Origin: Glycine soja
Lineage: Eukaryota; Streptophyta; Magnoliopsida; Fabales; Fabaceae
NCBI RefSeq assembly: GCF_004193775.1
Contig: NC_041018.1
Coordinates: forward strand, 39,162,608 to 39,226,607
Length of the DNA: 64,000 nt
Direction: 5' to 3'
Below the pieces are notes generated by a model, which did not search any database, had not been told where the DNA came from, and saw only the letters and a program-made list of their open reading frames with translations. The position numbers and the translations under genes were made by a program. Positions 48,007-57,719 of the stretch are shown in pieces (within the stretch, counting starts at the first letter, position 1; each line of letters starts with the position of its first letter).

Positions 48007-50405
48007 ATTCCTCCATACATATTGTAGAAATAAAAAATAAATAAATTAATTAATCAGTGTCGTCAAGGTGAACTAATTATTGCTTAGTACGTGGAAAATC
48101 ATGGCCACATAAGCCCACATATATAGCTCTTTTGGTTGTGGTTATAAATTTATTCTTTTCCTGTCCCACCCTAATGCACCCACGTTGTTAATCAAAGGCT
48201 ACAATCACAATTTCAACGTAGACACTTAACAGTTAACAGAATTAAAAATCCAGAAGTCTCATCGTTGTCGCATTACACAATGAATTTGTCATAATTATAA
48301 AAAAAAAAAAAAAGTTTGAGTTATAGATTAGCTTCCGTAGATGTGAAATATCCAAACGCTTCATGAAAATAACTAAAGGAAAAGAATATAGATAAATACA
48401 TATACAAAGTTACTAGCTAGGTTATTAATTTGTTGAATCGAGTGTTTATATTACTATGACCACTTAAAGTTAACTTTACATATATATTTTTTAAATAATA
48501 TCTCTTGCAACTATAACAATCTTTCTAGTTATTAGCATGCAATTTAAATTTATTTATCTATAAAATTCCAGCCCAATAACTTTTGTCAAAATAAAATACT
48601 GTACGTCCTGCGACCATAGTAATGATCAAAATGCATATTGGGATATGGAAAATAGAAAAGAGCGAAATTTCGTGTTATTACAAGCAACCAAAACTCATTG
48701 ATTGCTTTTTTTTTTTCTTCTTCTCATTCTTTTTGTTGATTTTACTTATAGATACATACCAAGTATCTATGACATTCTTGAAGAATATGATTACTTTTTT
48801 CTACTATTTCACTATACCTAGCATGATGTGATCTAGTGTAACTAAAGTTATTGCAAAGATTGATGGACGTCGTTATATCACTGTTTAGTGTACACTCGAT
48901 CATCTTCAAGATATAGTTTTTTTATGTAAAGACATGATAATTGAGAAAGAATGTGAGCCCTAATTATACACATCTGGCTTAGTCGAAGTTTTAATGTAAA
49001 ATAATATGTTTTTATCGACAAAATATTAGTTTATTAATTTTATTAGAAATATTAGTTAAAATAATTCAAATCCGCGACTTTTTTTTTTCTTTTTTTACAC
49101 TTTCCTAATGAATGAATGAATTTTATATCTCTAACATAAAGTATTAGTACTAATGCTTGTAGAGGAAAAAAAAACAAAAGGAATATTCTTGAGTAGTACG
49201 TTTTTATAGTCGAGCACATTCTATAGGTATCAAGGGACAGTTTTTTTGCTTTGGTTGGAAGTTGGTTCCCCTGAACAATTAGCAAAATACTAAAGCGGTT
49301 GTGAGTGGAGGATAACATGCGACCCCTTAATTCTATGCCGTTTCAGTGTACTAAGATTAATTTAATTATGAACCGAAAAGAAGAGAATTTAGCAACTTCG
49401 TCTTTTAGCAAGCCAAAGTAGTTTGCATGTGCTTCAAGTAAATTTAATTTTAATGGAAAGAGGAGTAGTATCATTGGGATTCAATTCATTTCCTTTATAT
49501 CCTTTATCAACTGTTGCACGTTGTCTTGTACATGCATTAGTAGGCATGTCCCTTTGGCTTTGTTTCCTTTAATTTGATGAGGAGAGGTAATTAACAACAC
49601 ATTAATTCTAACAAATTCCAACACATTCTTTATTATTGATAAATAATTATTGAAGACTATAAAGTAATGAATAAAACATGTTAAACAAAGAGTAAAATTT
49701 ACATAAATTTATGATTTTTTATTTTTATAAATTTCAACCACTACTAAAAACTAAAAAGTTTATTAAAGAATATGTCATTATCATTTTTCTTCCTTGGATT
49801 TTACCTTCCCACCCTTCTTGATTTGCATCATCTTATTCTCTCATACATTTATAAGTTATAGTTCATGGACATGAGTACTGTAATCATTAATCAGTGGGCT
49901 CAGTCATCATTATAATAAGCAAATCTAGAATACACACGGGTATGGAAGTGATGAGAAGGGTGTGCCTATCATGTAAAGTACTGTATCATTGTCCCCTCAT
50001 CAATTCTTTTGTTTTTGTCCTTTCTTCCCAAATCATTACAACTTACAAGCCAATAACAGCTCAGGGAAAGAATTGCGTATATGATTTGCTTAAGTATTCG
50101 AAACTATTTATAGTGGCTCATCATATATCCATGGCACTATAACACTTTAGATTACTATTAGCAGTGCACGTATATATCAAACTCATCATCCATTAGCATG
50201 CCACTGTAACACTTTACAATTAGCAGTGCACGTATATTAACCACTAACACTTGATTTTACGTTGTTAGAATGATTCAATCATTGATTACGTAGTGTTTCA
50301 CTCTAATTAAAATGGCTTTAGTTGTGCTGTTTAGCTAATGATGGTTTTTCCTTCAAAATGGAAATAAACGATTTGATTTAAAATAAGAAGACGCTTAATA
50401 AGCAA
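48007..50405. other. Intergenic, no gene recognised
   Basis: About 2.4 kb of AT-rich sequence. Frames such as 48622-48831, 49052-49318 and 49894-50142 have no domains. Just before the tRNA, GCCACTGTAACACTTTA-like and GCAGTGCACGTATAT segments are repeated in close succession (50128-50236), a short imperfect local duplication. Confidence 0.45.
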
Positions 50406-50477
50406 GTCGTTGTAGTATAGTGGTAAGTATTCCCGCCTGTCACGCGGGTGACCCGGGTTCGATCCCCGGCAACGGCG
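50406..50477 (+). tRNA. tRNA-Asp (anticodon GTC)
   Basis: 72 bases without an intron. The acceptor stem is GTCGTTG (50406-50412) with CAACGGC (50470-50476) and discriminator G50477. The D-arm contains the AGTGGT box A core; the anticodon stem CCCGC/GCGGG frames the loop CTGTCAC with GTC at 50439-50441; the T-arm holds GGTTCGATCCC (box B). A T-rich stretch begins directly after (50478) and serves as the RNA polymerase III terminator. The gene is upstream of no recognised partner. An overlapping open frame (50420-50674) is spurious. Confidence 0.97.
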
Positions 50478-50499
50478 TTTTCATTTTTTTTTCTTCGTT

Positions 50500-51399
50500 T
50501 TCCGCATTATTTATTATCAGCACGTTATCCATTTTTCTTTGGGTTAAAATAAAAAGCAAACAGAGCCCAACAAAAAAGGAACTGGACACAGCCTTTTGCA
50601 TAAGGGAAAGATGGGCCCTTATGATCTGTTGTCAACGGCACAAAATCAATCCCAATTCAACTCTGTACCGGTAAAGGTGTCCTCTATTCTGGAGGTAGTT
50701 AAATGTAATCAATTTTAAAAATATTAAATGGGATTTGTTAATGTATGTTTTCACAAATAAAAGATTAAAAATATGTTTTATTTTTATTAATCGCTTAAAA
50801 ACAAATATAAAATGCTTTTAGTAGTTTGGTATAAAAAAATGCTTTTAGTTTTTTTTTTTTATAATTTCCATGCTTAAGTTTTTTAAACATCTAAGCAAAT
50901 TGGTTAGTGTCATGTTAAACTAATTACACTTATACTGGAACAGAGACGAACTTATTATAACACCTCTCTTTTCCGATCAAGGTAAATAATCAGTCAATCC
51001 ACCAAGTATGGGGAATTTCAATGTTTTATGGATTTTCTTTTTCTTTCTTTCTTTCTTTTGGTCAAGAAGGCCAATACAGCAGTATTTCATGGAGGGGCCC
51101 CTAGAACCTAATCCCAATTGGGTCCTTAATTAGTGGCCTCCAGACAGAGCTTAGGAACATGATAAAGGAAGAAAGGGAGATAACCAACCAAGATAATTGA
51201 AAAGTTGTGGGGGAGAATGCTCCTTACTTTTAGAGATGATAATTTAATGGATAAAAAAGGTTTAATTATGCTTATTTCTTTAGTTTGGTTTGTGTGATTT
51301 TAGTTGTTTTTTTAAGTATTTTTAGTTAATTATGTTATTCTATTTTTAAAGATCTAGTAAATTGAGCCTTGTAGAATTATTGTTTAAGTTTAAATAATT
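50500..51399. other. Intergenic, nothing recognised
   Basis: No supported gene between the tRNA and the RNase H-like fragment. A CTTT/CTTTC low-complexity tract lies at 51034-51058. Confidence 0.5.
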
Positions 51400-51901
51400 T
51401 TTTGTTAATTTTTTTTTTTTTTTTGGGGTACTAAAGGGGCTAAAAGCTCGAACTAGAAACCATGAAAGAAGCCAATATAAAAAACATCCGCAAACAAAGA
51501 TATCTGTATCCACGCATGAGGGCGATAAAAAAACTAAGAACACAATTAGTAGAATTCAAATCAAATTTGGCCACGTAGTTTGTCTCTTTAAGAATATGAT
51601 TGGAGCTCGATCACAAGCCAATTAAACTTTGTTCATCATTGGATTCAAATCCTTCTAATAACATAATCAATAACATTTGTCGATCAAACAAACTTCTTTC
51701 ACAATATCCACCACCTTGTTGCATAAGGAATAACAAGCATAAATTGCACCCATCCTTCAGAAACTGTACTTTTATAGCTGAATCAGACACAACCAACATC
51801 TCTCTAGTTATCCTTTTATCCTTGATAATTTTAAAACCATAATATAGATCCCATAACTCAGCTTGGACGACAGAACAAGCTCCCACTAGACAGGAAAACA
51901 C
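51400..51901 (-). pseudogene. RNase H-like (RVT_3) domain fragment, decayed
   Basis: The minus-strand frame beginning near 51901 reads ACSVVQAELWDLYYGFKIIK, then LVVSDSAIKVQFLKDG, the pattern of the plant RVT_3 RNase H domain found in LINE proteins and many host pseudogenes (CS..QAELWA...GL, then ESDS...V). After DGCN the frame shifts: VVDIVKEV and later a NYVAKFDLNS segment near 51570 look like its continuation but are interrupted by stops. It is non-functional. Which repeat it came from cannot be told, since no reverse transcriptase lies nearby. Confidence 0.55.
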
Positions 51902-52491
51902 AAAGACAAAGGTGTCACAACCACAAATTTGAATGGAAAATAAATAAGAGTATGATGTTTTGGATAGGAAAATTGATAGAGACTAAATATTCTTAAAATT
52001 TTAAAGCTGGAAGAATTTAATTGACTAAAAAATGAGAAACTAAACTCCCTCACCATCTAAACTAAACTAAATAAATAAATCAAAGGTGCAACAAAATCTA
52101 GGAAAAAAATTGTCATTGTTACTATTTAAACATATTTGGTAATTTAGATTACTATTTAAAATTAACCTTAACAAGAAAACTGCATTTTTTTTTACGATAA
52201 ACAATATTTTGGAGATATGATTAAAAGATAATACTTTGTTTTTTTAACTAAACTTTATTTTCCCATCTTATGACCAACAATTGATCAACTTAAATACAAA
52301 ACAGGTTCTTACAAATATCTCCATACATTTTTTGTAATTTTATTATAAATAATATAGAAAATTTAAACAAAATAAATTATCTTAAAAATCACTGTTCACC
52401 TTAACACATTTAAATATAAACTTATCATATTTCTATAACTAGCCATCAAAATAATCTACTTTTCACAAATTATTTGAGCACACGTTTATTT
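51902..52491. other. Intergenic, nothing recognised
   Basis: AT-rich spacer between the RNase H-like fragment and the copia element. I found no gene, RNA gene or bounded repeat here. Confidence 0.5.
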
Positions 52492-52496
52492 AATTA

Positions 52497-53065
52497 TGTT
52501 GGATAATCAACGCTGTTATAAATAAAATTATTCATCCTCACAAAGGATCGTGAAAACACAACAAAGATTACATCATAGGAAAAATAATAACAAACGTAAA
52601 AATTTAACGTGATTTGACATCTCTTGCTTATGTCCATGAAACTGATTCAAAAAGTATTTCACTATCACAAAAATGATTACAAGATTGTAAGTCACCCTAA
52701 ATAGTATATTCCTCTACAAACCTGAATATCTCACTCAATGGTTACAAGAAATGATATCACTCTCACACAAAGACACTTTTCTCTCAACAAAGTGACTTTG
52801 TTTCACAATCTATCTTCTCACACACTCTCTCTTCACTTGTTGTGTTTCTCCACTAAATCTCTTTTCTATTTATAGTGAAGATTGTCATCAACTATAATAA
52901 ATAAGTTCTCTTGGAAGTACAAAAACAACTTCCAATGCATCCATTCAACTAAGATTCATCTAGTAAAATACAATCTTTCACTTTGCATTTAAGTAACCTA
53001 AACCTTAGTGATAAAAAATCAATTCTCAATATGTGTGCACCTTATCTTTTGCTTTAAACTCTACA
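52497..53065 (-). repeat. 3' LTR of the copia element
   Basis: A 569-base copy running from TGTTGGATAATC to AAACTCTACA in plus orientation. It differs from the other LTR by scattered substitutions and small indels, for example in the first 70 bases. It abuts the polypurine tract on the element side and AATTA on the outer side. Confidence 0.9.
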
Positions 53066-53079
53066 ATTCTCCCCCTCAA

Positions 53080-53467
53080 GGCAAAAGAGAAATATCCTTC
53101 AATCAATTTGAAAGTGAACAAACTCTCCCTCCAACAAAAGTATCTCCCAACACTTCTACAACATTGGAAAACTTCACTTTCTTCTTCACTTTGCTATTAT
53201 GGTTCCTCTTCAAGGCTTGACCATCCAAATAACAAAGGTTACCTTTATTTTTCTGTCCTCGCAACACCTAGTGTCTCCCCTTGTACACTTTGCATCCCCA
53301 CTTTGAACCAACATATTTGTACCCTTGTGATGTCATCTCCCTCATAGAAATCATATTGACAACAGCAGAAGGTACAAACCTCATATTTAAGAAAGTTCGA
53401 ATAACACCATCATAGAGTTTTATCCTCACACTCCCTATGTCTTCAACCTTTATTTTTCTACTATTCC
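53080..53467 (-). pseudogene. Decayed protease to pre-integrase region of the copia element
   Basis: On the minus strand, in a frame different from the segment upstream, one reads KVEDIGSVRIKLYDGVIRT and FVPSAVVNMISM, the region after the copia protease active site. GCKVYKG and then GNLCYLDGQA, typical of the pre-integrase domain, follow. A stop (TAG at 53268-53270) interrupts it. The frame ends at the deletion junction just before the polypurine tract. Confidence 0.65.
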
Positions 53468-53704
53468 CTAACTTGAAATGGTTGAATTCTCCAAATCGGT
53501 TTTCAAAGTATCAAACATTTCTCGATCTCTACAAATGTGCTTTGAGGCAACATAATCCATCACCCATTTTGTTTTAGCAACCTCATCATTTGTTGCCAAA
53601 AACACATCATCTTCATCTTCATCTTCCACACTTTTTACTACATTAGCTTGGGAGTTGGCATCATCTTTGTTCATATCTCTTAATTTTTTCAAGTCCTCCT
53701 TCAT
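53468..53704 (-). pseudogene. Copia protease remnant
   Basis: This continues the gag frame after an in-frame TAA. It contains VFLATNDEVAKTKWVMDYVA followed by SKHICRDREMF, where copia proteases carry W..DSGAS.HIC....F. The catalytic D-S-G is D-Y-V here, so activity is lost. A frameshift near the end leads to the stop at 53468. Confidence 0.7.
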
Positions 53705-54454
53705 TTATTTGCACCTCACTTGCACATGACCATTCTCACCATAATAGTAACATTGAATGTTACTCATATCTCGTTGTGGACGCGATTGTGATTTTGATCT
53801 TCCTCTTGGACCATCATGTCTCCTTGAATGATTACTCCATTGCTCAGACTCCACCGCAGTTATTGCATTGTGTTCATCATCAACATTTTCAGTTCTCGTC
53901 ATTCTCTCATTTTCTCTAAGAGCGACAGTCACATCATCCAAATTCAAAGTTGATTTTCCCACAAGCAACGTTTGAATCAAAGCTTTGAAGGACTTTGGTA
54001 GTGTAGCCAATAACAACAACGTCTGTTCTTCATTAGAGAGTTTATCATCTGCATTCAACAGTTGACTTACTAGTTGATTGAACTTGTTGATGTGGTCATG
54101 AAGATCTCCTCTCATCTCCATTTTGAGTTGATACAACTCCATTTTTAAACATAGGTGTTTGGTTAGCGACTTTGACGCATAAATATTCTCAAGCTTCTCC
54201 CACAAGGCCTTCGGTGCTGTCTCCTTCAACACGTTGTGTTTTATCTCGGGAGCAAGGGCTAACTGAATCGTGTTTATAGCTCTCCTTTGGATCTTAGTGC
54301 ACTCGATTTCATTTATAGAAGCCGGCCTTTCATCTTCTAACGCTTGATCAAGACCTTGTTGCACCAAAAGGTCTTGAATAGTACTCTGCCAAATCATAAA
54401 ATTTATTTTTCTGTCAAACAATGGTATCTCGAACCTTTGTGTGCTCTCAGTCAT
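53705..54454 (-). CDS. Copia gag polyprotein fragment, 249 residues
   Basis: The capsid-like (UBN2-type) region runs about residues 1-185: LFDRKINFMIWQSTIQDLL near the start, ALWEKLENIYASKSLTKHL in the middle, and LLLLATLPKSF after it. A basic tail and one zinc knuckle follow. The knuckle reads CYYYGENGHVQVRCK, so the second cysteine of C-x2-C-x4-H-x4-C is replaced by tyrosine. The frame then meets TAA directly before the protease remnant. It starts 15 bases inside the primer-binding site, as usual for copia. Probably not functional, though the frame is intact. Confidence 0.8.
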   Translation of the reverse strand: MTESTQRFEIPLFDRKINFMIWQSTIQDLLVQQGLDQALEDERPASINEIECTKIQRRAINTIQLALAPEIKHNVLKETAPKALWEKLENIYASKSLTKHLCLKMELYQLKMEMRGDLHDHINKFNQLVSQLLNADDKLSNEEQTLLLLATLPKSFKALIQTLLVGKSTLNLDDVTVALRENERMTRTENVDDEHNAITAVESEQWSNHSRRHDGPRGRSKSQSRPQRDMSNIQCYYYGENGHVQVRCK

Positions 54455-54455
54455 A

Positions 54456-54467
54456 GCTCTAATACCA
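54456..54467 (-). other. Primer-binding site (initiator tRNA-Met) of the copia element
   Basis: On the minus strand TGGTATTAGAGC starts one base inside the 5' LTR and matches the usual TGGTATCAGAGC with one change. It fixes the orientation of the element. Confidence 0.85.
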
Positions 54468-54468
54468 C

Positions 54469-55041
54469 TGTTGGATAATCAACGCTCCCACAAATAAAAT
54501 TATCCACCCCATAAAGGATCGTGAGAACACAACAAAGATTACACCGTAAGAAAAATAATAACAAACACAAGAATTTAATGTGGTTCGACACCTTTTGCCT
54601 ACGTCCACGGAACCGACTCAAAAAGTATTTCATTATCACAAAAATTATTACAAGATTGTAATCCACCCCAAATTAGTGTATCACTCTACAAACCCGAGTA
54701 CCCCACTTAATGATCACAAGAAATGATAACATTCTCACACAAAGATACCTTTCTCTCAACAAAGTGATTTTGTTTCACAATTTTTCTTCTCACACACTCT
54801 CTCTTCATGTGTTGTATTTCTCCACTAAATATCTTATCTATTTATAGTGAAAATTGTCACCAACTATAATAAATAAGTTCTCTTGGAAGTTGAAACAAAA
54901 ATAACTTTCAATGCATCCATTCAACTAAGGTTCATCTAGTATATATAATTTTTCACTTTGTAATTAAGTCACCTAAACCTTAATAATAAATAATCAATTC
55001 TCAATATGCATGCACCTTATTTTTTGGTTTTAAACTCTACA
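54469..55041 (-). repeat. 5' LTR of the copia element
   Basis: A 573-base copy, TGTTGGATAATC to AAACTCTACA in plus orientation, adjoining the primer-binding site on one side and the AATTA target duplication on the other. Transcription of the element would start in this copy and run toward lower coordinates. Confidence 0.9.
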
Positions 55042-55046
55042 AATTA

Positions 55047-57371
55047 AGGGATCAAAATAAATCTTAGATATTAAGAGATTATAAAAGTTTTTTATCTAAC
55101 TAACATAATTATATACTTTAATTTGAAGACAAACCCACTTATTAAGTTGAAAAGACATCATTCCAATTGATTCACACATTTGGTATCACATGATGATGAT
55201 AATATTATGTTTATGAAGTTTTTCTTTATATCTTGCATTTAAAGTTAGATGATGTATATTAATATATAGTTAGGTGCAAACATAGAATAAAAATAATCAA
55301 ATTGTCATTATACATACAAAAATTAATATGTATTTAATACATGTTAAAATAAAAATTTTAATGAATAAAAGTGAAATACATTTTAATTATTTATATTTCA
55401 CTTGACAGTTTTTATTATAATAGAGTAAATTAAACAATGATTCTCATCATTCGTATCATTTATTTAACCTGCAATCATGCATTTTAGGAGCGAAAAGGTG
55501 ATGAAGATGTTTAAGGATTAAGCATATATCTTATTTGATTAATTTAACGATTAAAAAAAAGGTAAAATTTCGAGCGATTGACAGTTCGTGGGTCTTCACA
55601 ATTCTGAATATTTCCCTGTCCAACCGAGGAAAGCATGGAAAATGTTATTTTTGTGTACCCTACATTTATTTTTATGATAACTTATTTCTTGATGAAAGTC
55701 ATGAAATTAATAAAGGATCGGAAAAGGAAGTTTCTTTTTCTCCCCCCTTAGTTTAAAATAGTTATTTTTCTTTAGATGGATAATTAAATAAAAATTACTC
55801 ATCTTTTAGGCCCTCCCATTCATAAGAGTATAAGTCTTGAGACTACCAAATATTTGATATAAGATGTATCAATTTGACGTGCTAAGTAGAACAATTGGTT
55901 GAGTATTAGTCATATCTGCAACCTTGAAATGAGTTGAATCTACGGCTTTAGAATTAGCCAAACTTGCAATGTTGGATTTAACTTTTTTAATCAAATGGCC
56001 CAAACTTGTCATTCATAAATTAACTAGAGCGTCAAAATTATATGTTAACATTCATGTCTTTTATCACATTCCATCTCATGTTTATTTTTTATTATGAATG
56101 AAATTATATGAACCTCTTTCCGTTAAAAAAAATATCTTAAAATAAACTAGCTCTTTCTCTTTCTTCTAAAATTAATTAGTTTAGAATGATATGAATCTAT
56201 TTATCACGTTCGTAGTTAGAAGTTAGAACGGGCAAATTCTAACAAGGAACAATATTTTTAATCTCCTCTGAATCCTCTGAATCGCATCTACTTTTTCTTG
56301 GATTTGGTGTCCTTTCGTGATGGGAAAAAGTAGAAAAAAGTAAAAGAAACTTTACCCATTGAAACATGGCGATGATCATGACCAAGACGACCACATCATT
56401 CAATATCGTAGACATGGGAGGGACATACATACACACACACACACTAGACAGCTTTTTTTCAAAAGAAACATTTCAAAGCAACTTTAGTCCTTGGCGCTAC
56501 CCAATAACTTTTTGCTAGCATATAGTTTATCTCATGATAATTCAGTGTGATAGCGTGCTCAATCTTCAATAATAACTGCTAATCGTTCTAAAAAGTCATA
56601 CAAATAAAAAATTCAAAAGCTTTGCACAAATCATAGTGATCCTAGTAATAATGCTTCCAACCAAACGCATGCATGCCCTACTTCCTAGTTCCTACACTAC
56701 CCAACCACCCACCCTTTTCCTTTCTTACCTCTAGTTAAAGTTAGAAACGGCATTTAGCAAAAGATCATTAATTCCTAATTAAATCAAAATAAACCTTGTC
56801 AAGAGTGGGTGATTTTGCATTTTCCTTCAATTAAAAGAAACCAATTAAAAAACTTTGTATACAATGGGTCAAGCAATGCAATTTGCTGCCAAGTTGCTAA
56901 GCATCATATTAAAATTTGGTAAAAGATATTCCAACAATTTGATAACCACATTGGTTTTCATTACTAGTAGAACAAAATTCCATTTTATTAATCTACCTCA
57001 CCGATCATTTATTGTTATTTTCCGGCAATTTCCATTGACCATCGTGCATCATAAACGCAAGGCCACAGAAAATCTTACATATATTTTGATCATCAAAATT
57101 TCGAGCAAACCAAATTGATCGTTAATTGCACACAAATTATTAATCCTCTGGCAATCAATCAAGCTTACAATAACATTTTTTCTTTCTTTCTTTTCATTAC
57201 ACTTAAATCATCCTCGAAAATTTGTATATATTCAAAGGCAGTGAATGAAAAACGCTGTCCAATTTCATTCATAATGCTGAAATTACACTACATTATAAAA
57301 CATCACTCACCAAGAAAAGAGAGATCGTTGACTTTCACTATATATTAGCGTTGGTCAACTACCAAGAACAA
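55047..57371. other. Intergenic, no gene recognised
   Basis: About 2.3 kb of AT-rich DNA. Frames 55535-55756, 56239-56442, 56855-57118 and 57115-57348 have no domains and are bounded by no gene-like signals. A short CA run is at 56432-56444. Confidence 0.45.
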
Positions 57372-57677
57372 TTAACTTTTCTTTCCTTTCACTTTCTTCC
57401 TTTGGCGGGTGGTGGTGTCCACGGTGCGGTGGCGGAGATTTCCGTCGTTGAGGATCAAGGGCACGTCGTCGTTGCCATCTTCGACGTCTTCTTCGGTGGC
57501 AATTCGGATGCAGCAACGTTCCAAGGAGGCAAAGAAAGCGGTTGTGACACCATTGATGAACCACATGGCCACACCATCAGATTTTCCGCAACCACGGACC
57601 CTGGATTCGCCACTATTTGTTGATCGGAGACTAAAGAAGCCATTGCTGCAGCTTGAAGAGGTAGAAGTGGCTTCCAT
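57372..57677 (-). CDS. Small conserved-looking plant protein of unknown function, 101 residues
   Basis: Single exon from ATG at 57677. The Ser/Thr-rich N-terminus is followed by a core GKSDGVAMWFINGVTTAFFA then SLERCCIRIATEEDVEDGND and VPLILNDGNLRH, with a Lys/Arg-rich end. I recognise the MWFINGV..AFFASLERC and FNDGNLR-like phrases as a small conserved plant family without a known function. The hydrophobic stretch AMWFINGVTTAFFA may be an amphipathic or membrane-facing helix. The local GC content is well above the flanks, as in coding DNA. A longer frame to 57716 would need a non-ATG start. Several overlapping frames on both strands are shadows. Confidence 0.65.
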   Translation of the reverse strand: MEATSTSSSCSNGFFSLRSTNSGESRVRGCGKSDGVAMWFINGVTTAFFASLERCCIRIATEEDVEDGNDDVPLILNDGNLRHRTVDTTTRQRKKVKGKKS

Positions 57678-57719
57678 GGTACTTTCAATTGAAATGGCCA
57701 CGGCACACACAACCAAAAT

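Larger units (their letters stand above)
52497..55041 (-). mobile_element. Internally deleted Ty1-copia LTR retrotransposon
   Basis: A 2545-base element lies on the minus strand, with LTRs at 54469-55041 (5') and 52497-53065 (3'), each with TG...CA ends. The perfect 5-bp target duplication is AATTA (52492-52496 and 55042-55046). The primer-binding site, complementary to initiator tRNA-Met, is at 54456-54467 (TGGTATTAGAGC on the minus strand), and the polypurine tract is at 53066-53079. The interior is only about 1.4 kb: a gag frame, a decayed protease and the start of the pre-integrase domain. Integrase core, reverse transcriptase and RNase H are absent, so it cannot move on its own. The two LTRs differ at many visible positions, so the insertion is not recent. 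Confidence 0.92.

Noticed and set aside
50420..50674. 84-residue frame starting inside the tRNA-Asp gene
   Set aside because: Its first codons are the tRNA itself and the rest has no domain; the tRNA structure explains the sequence.
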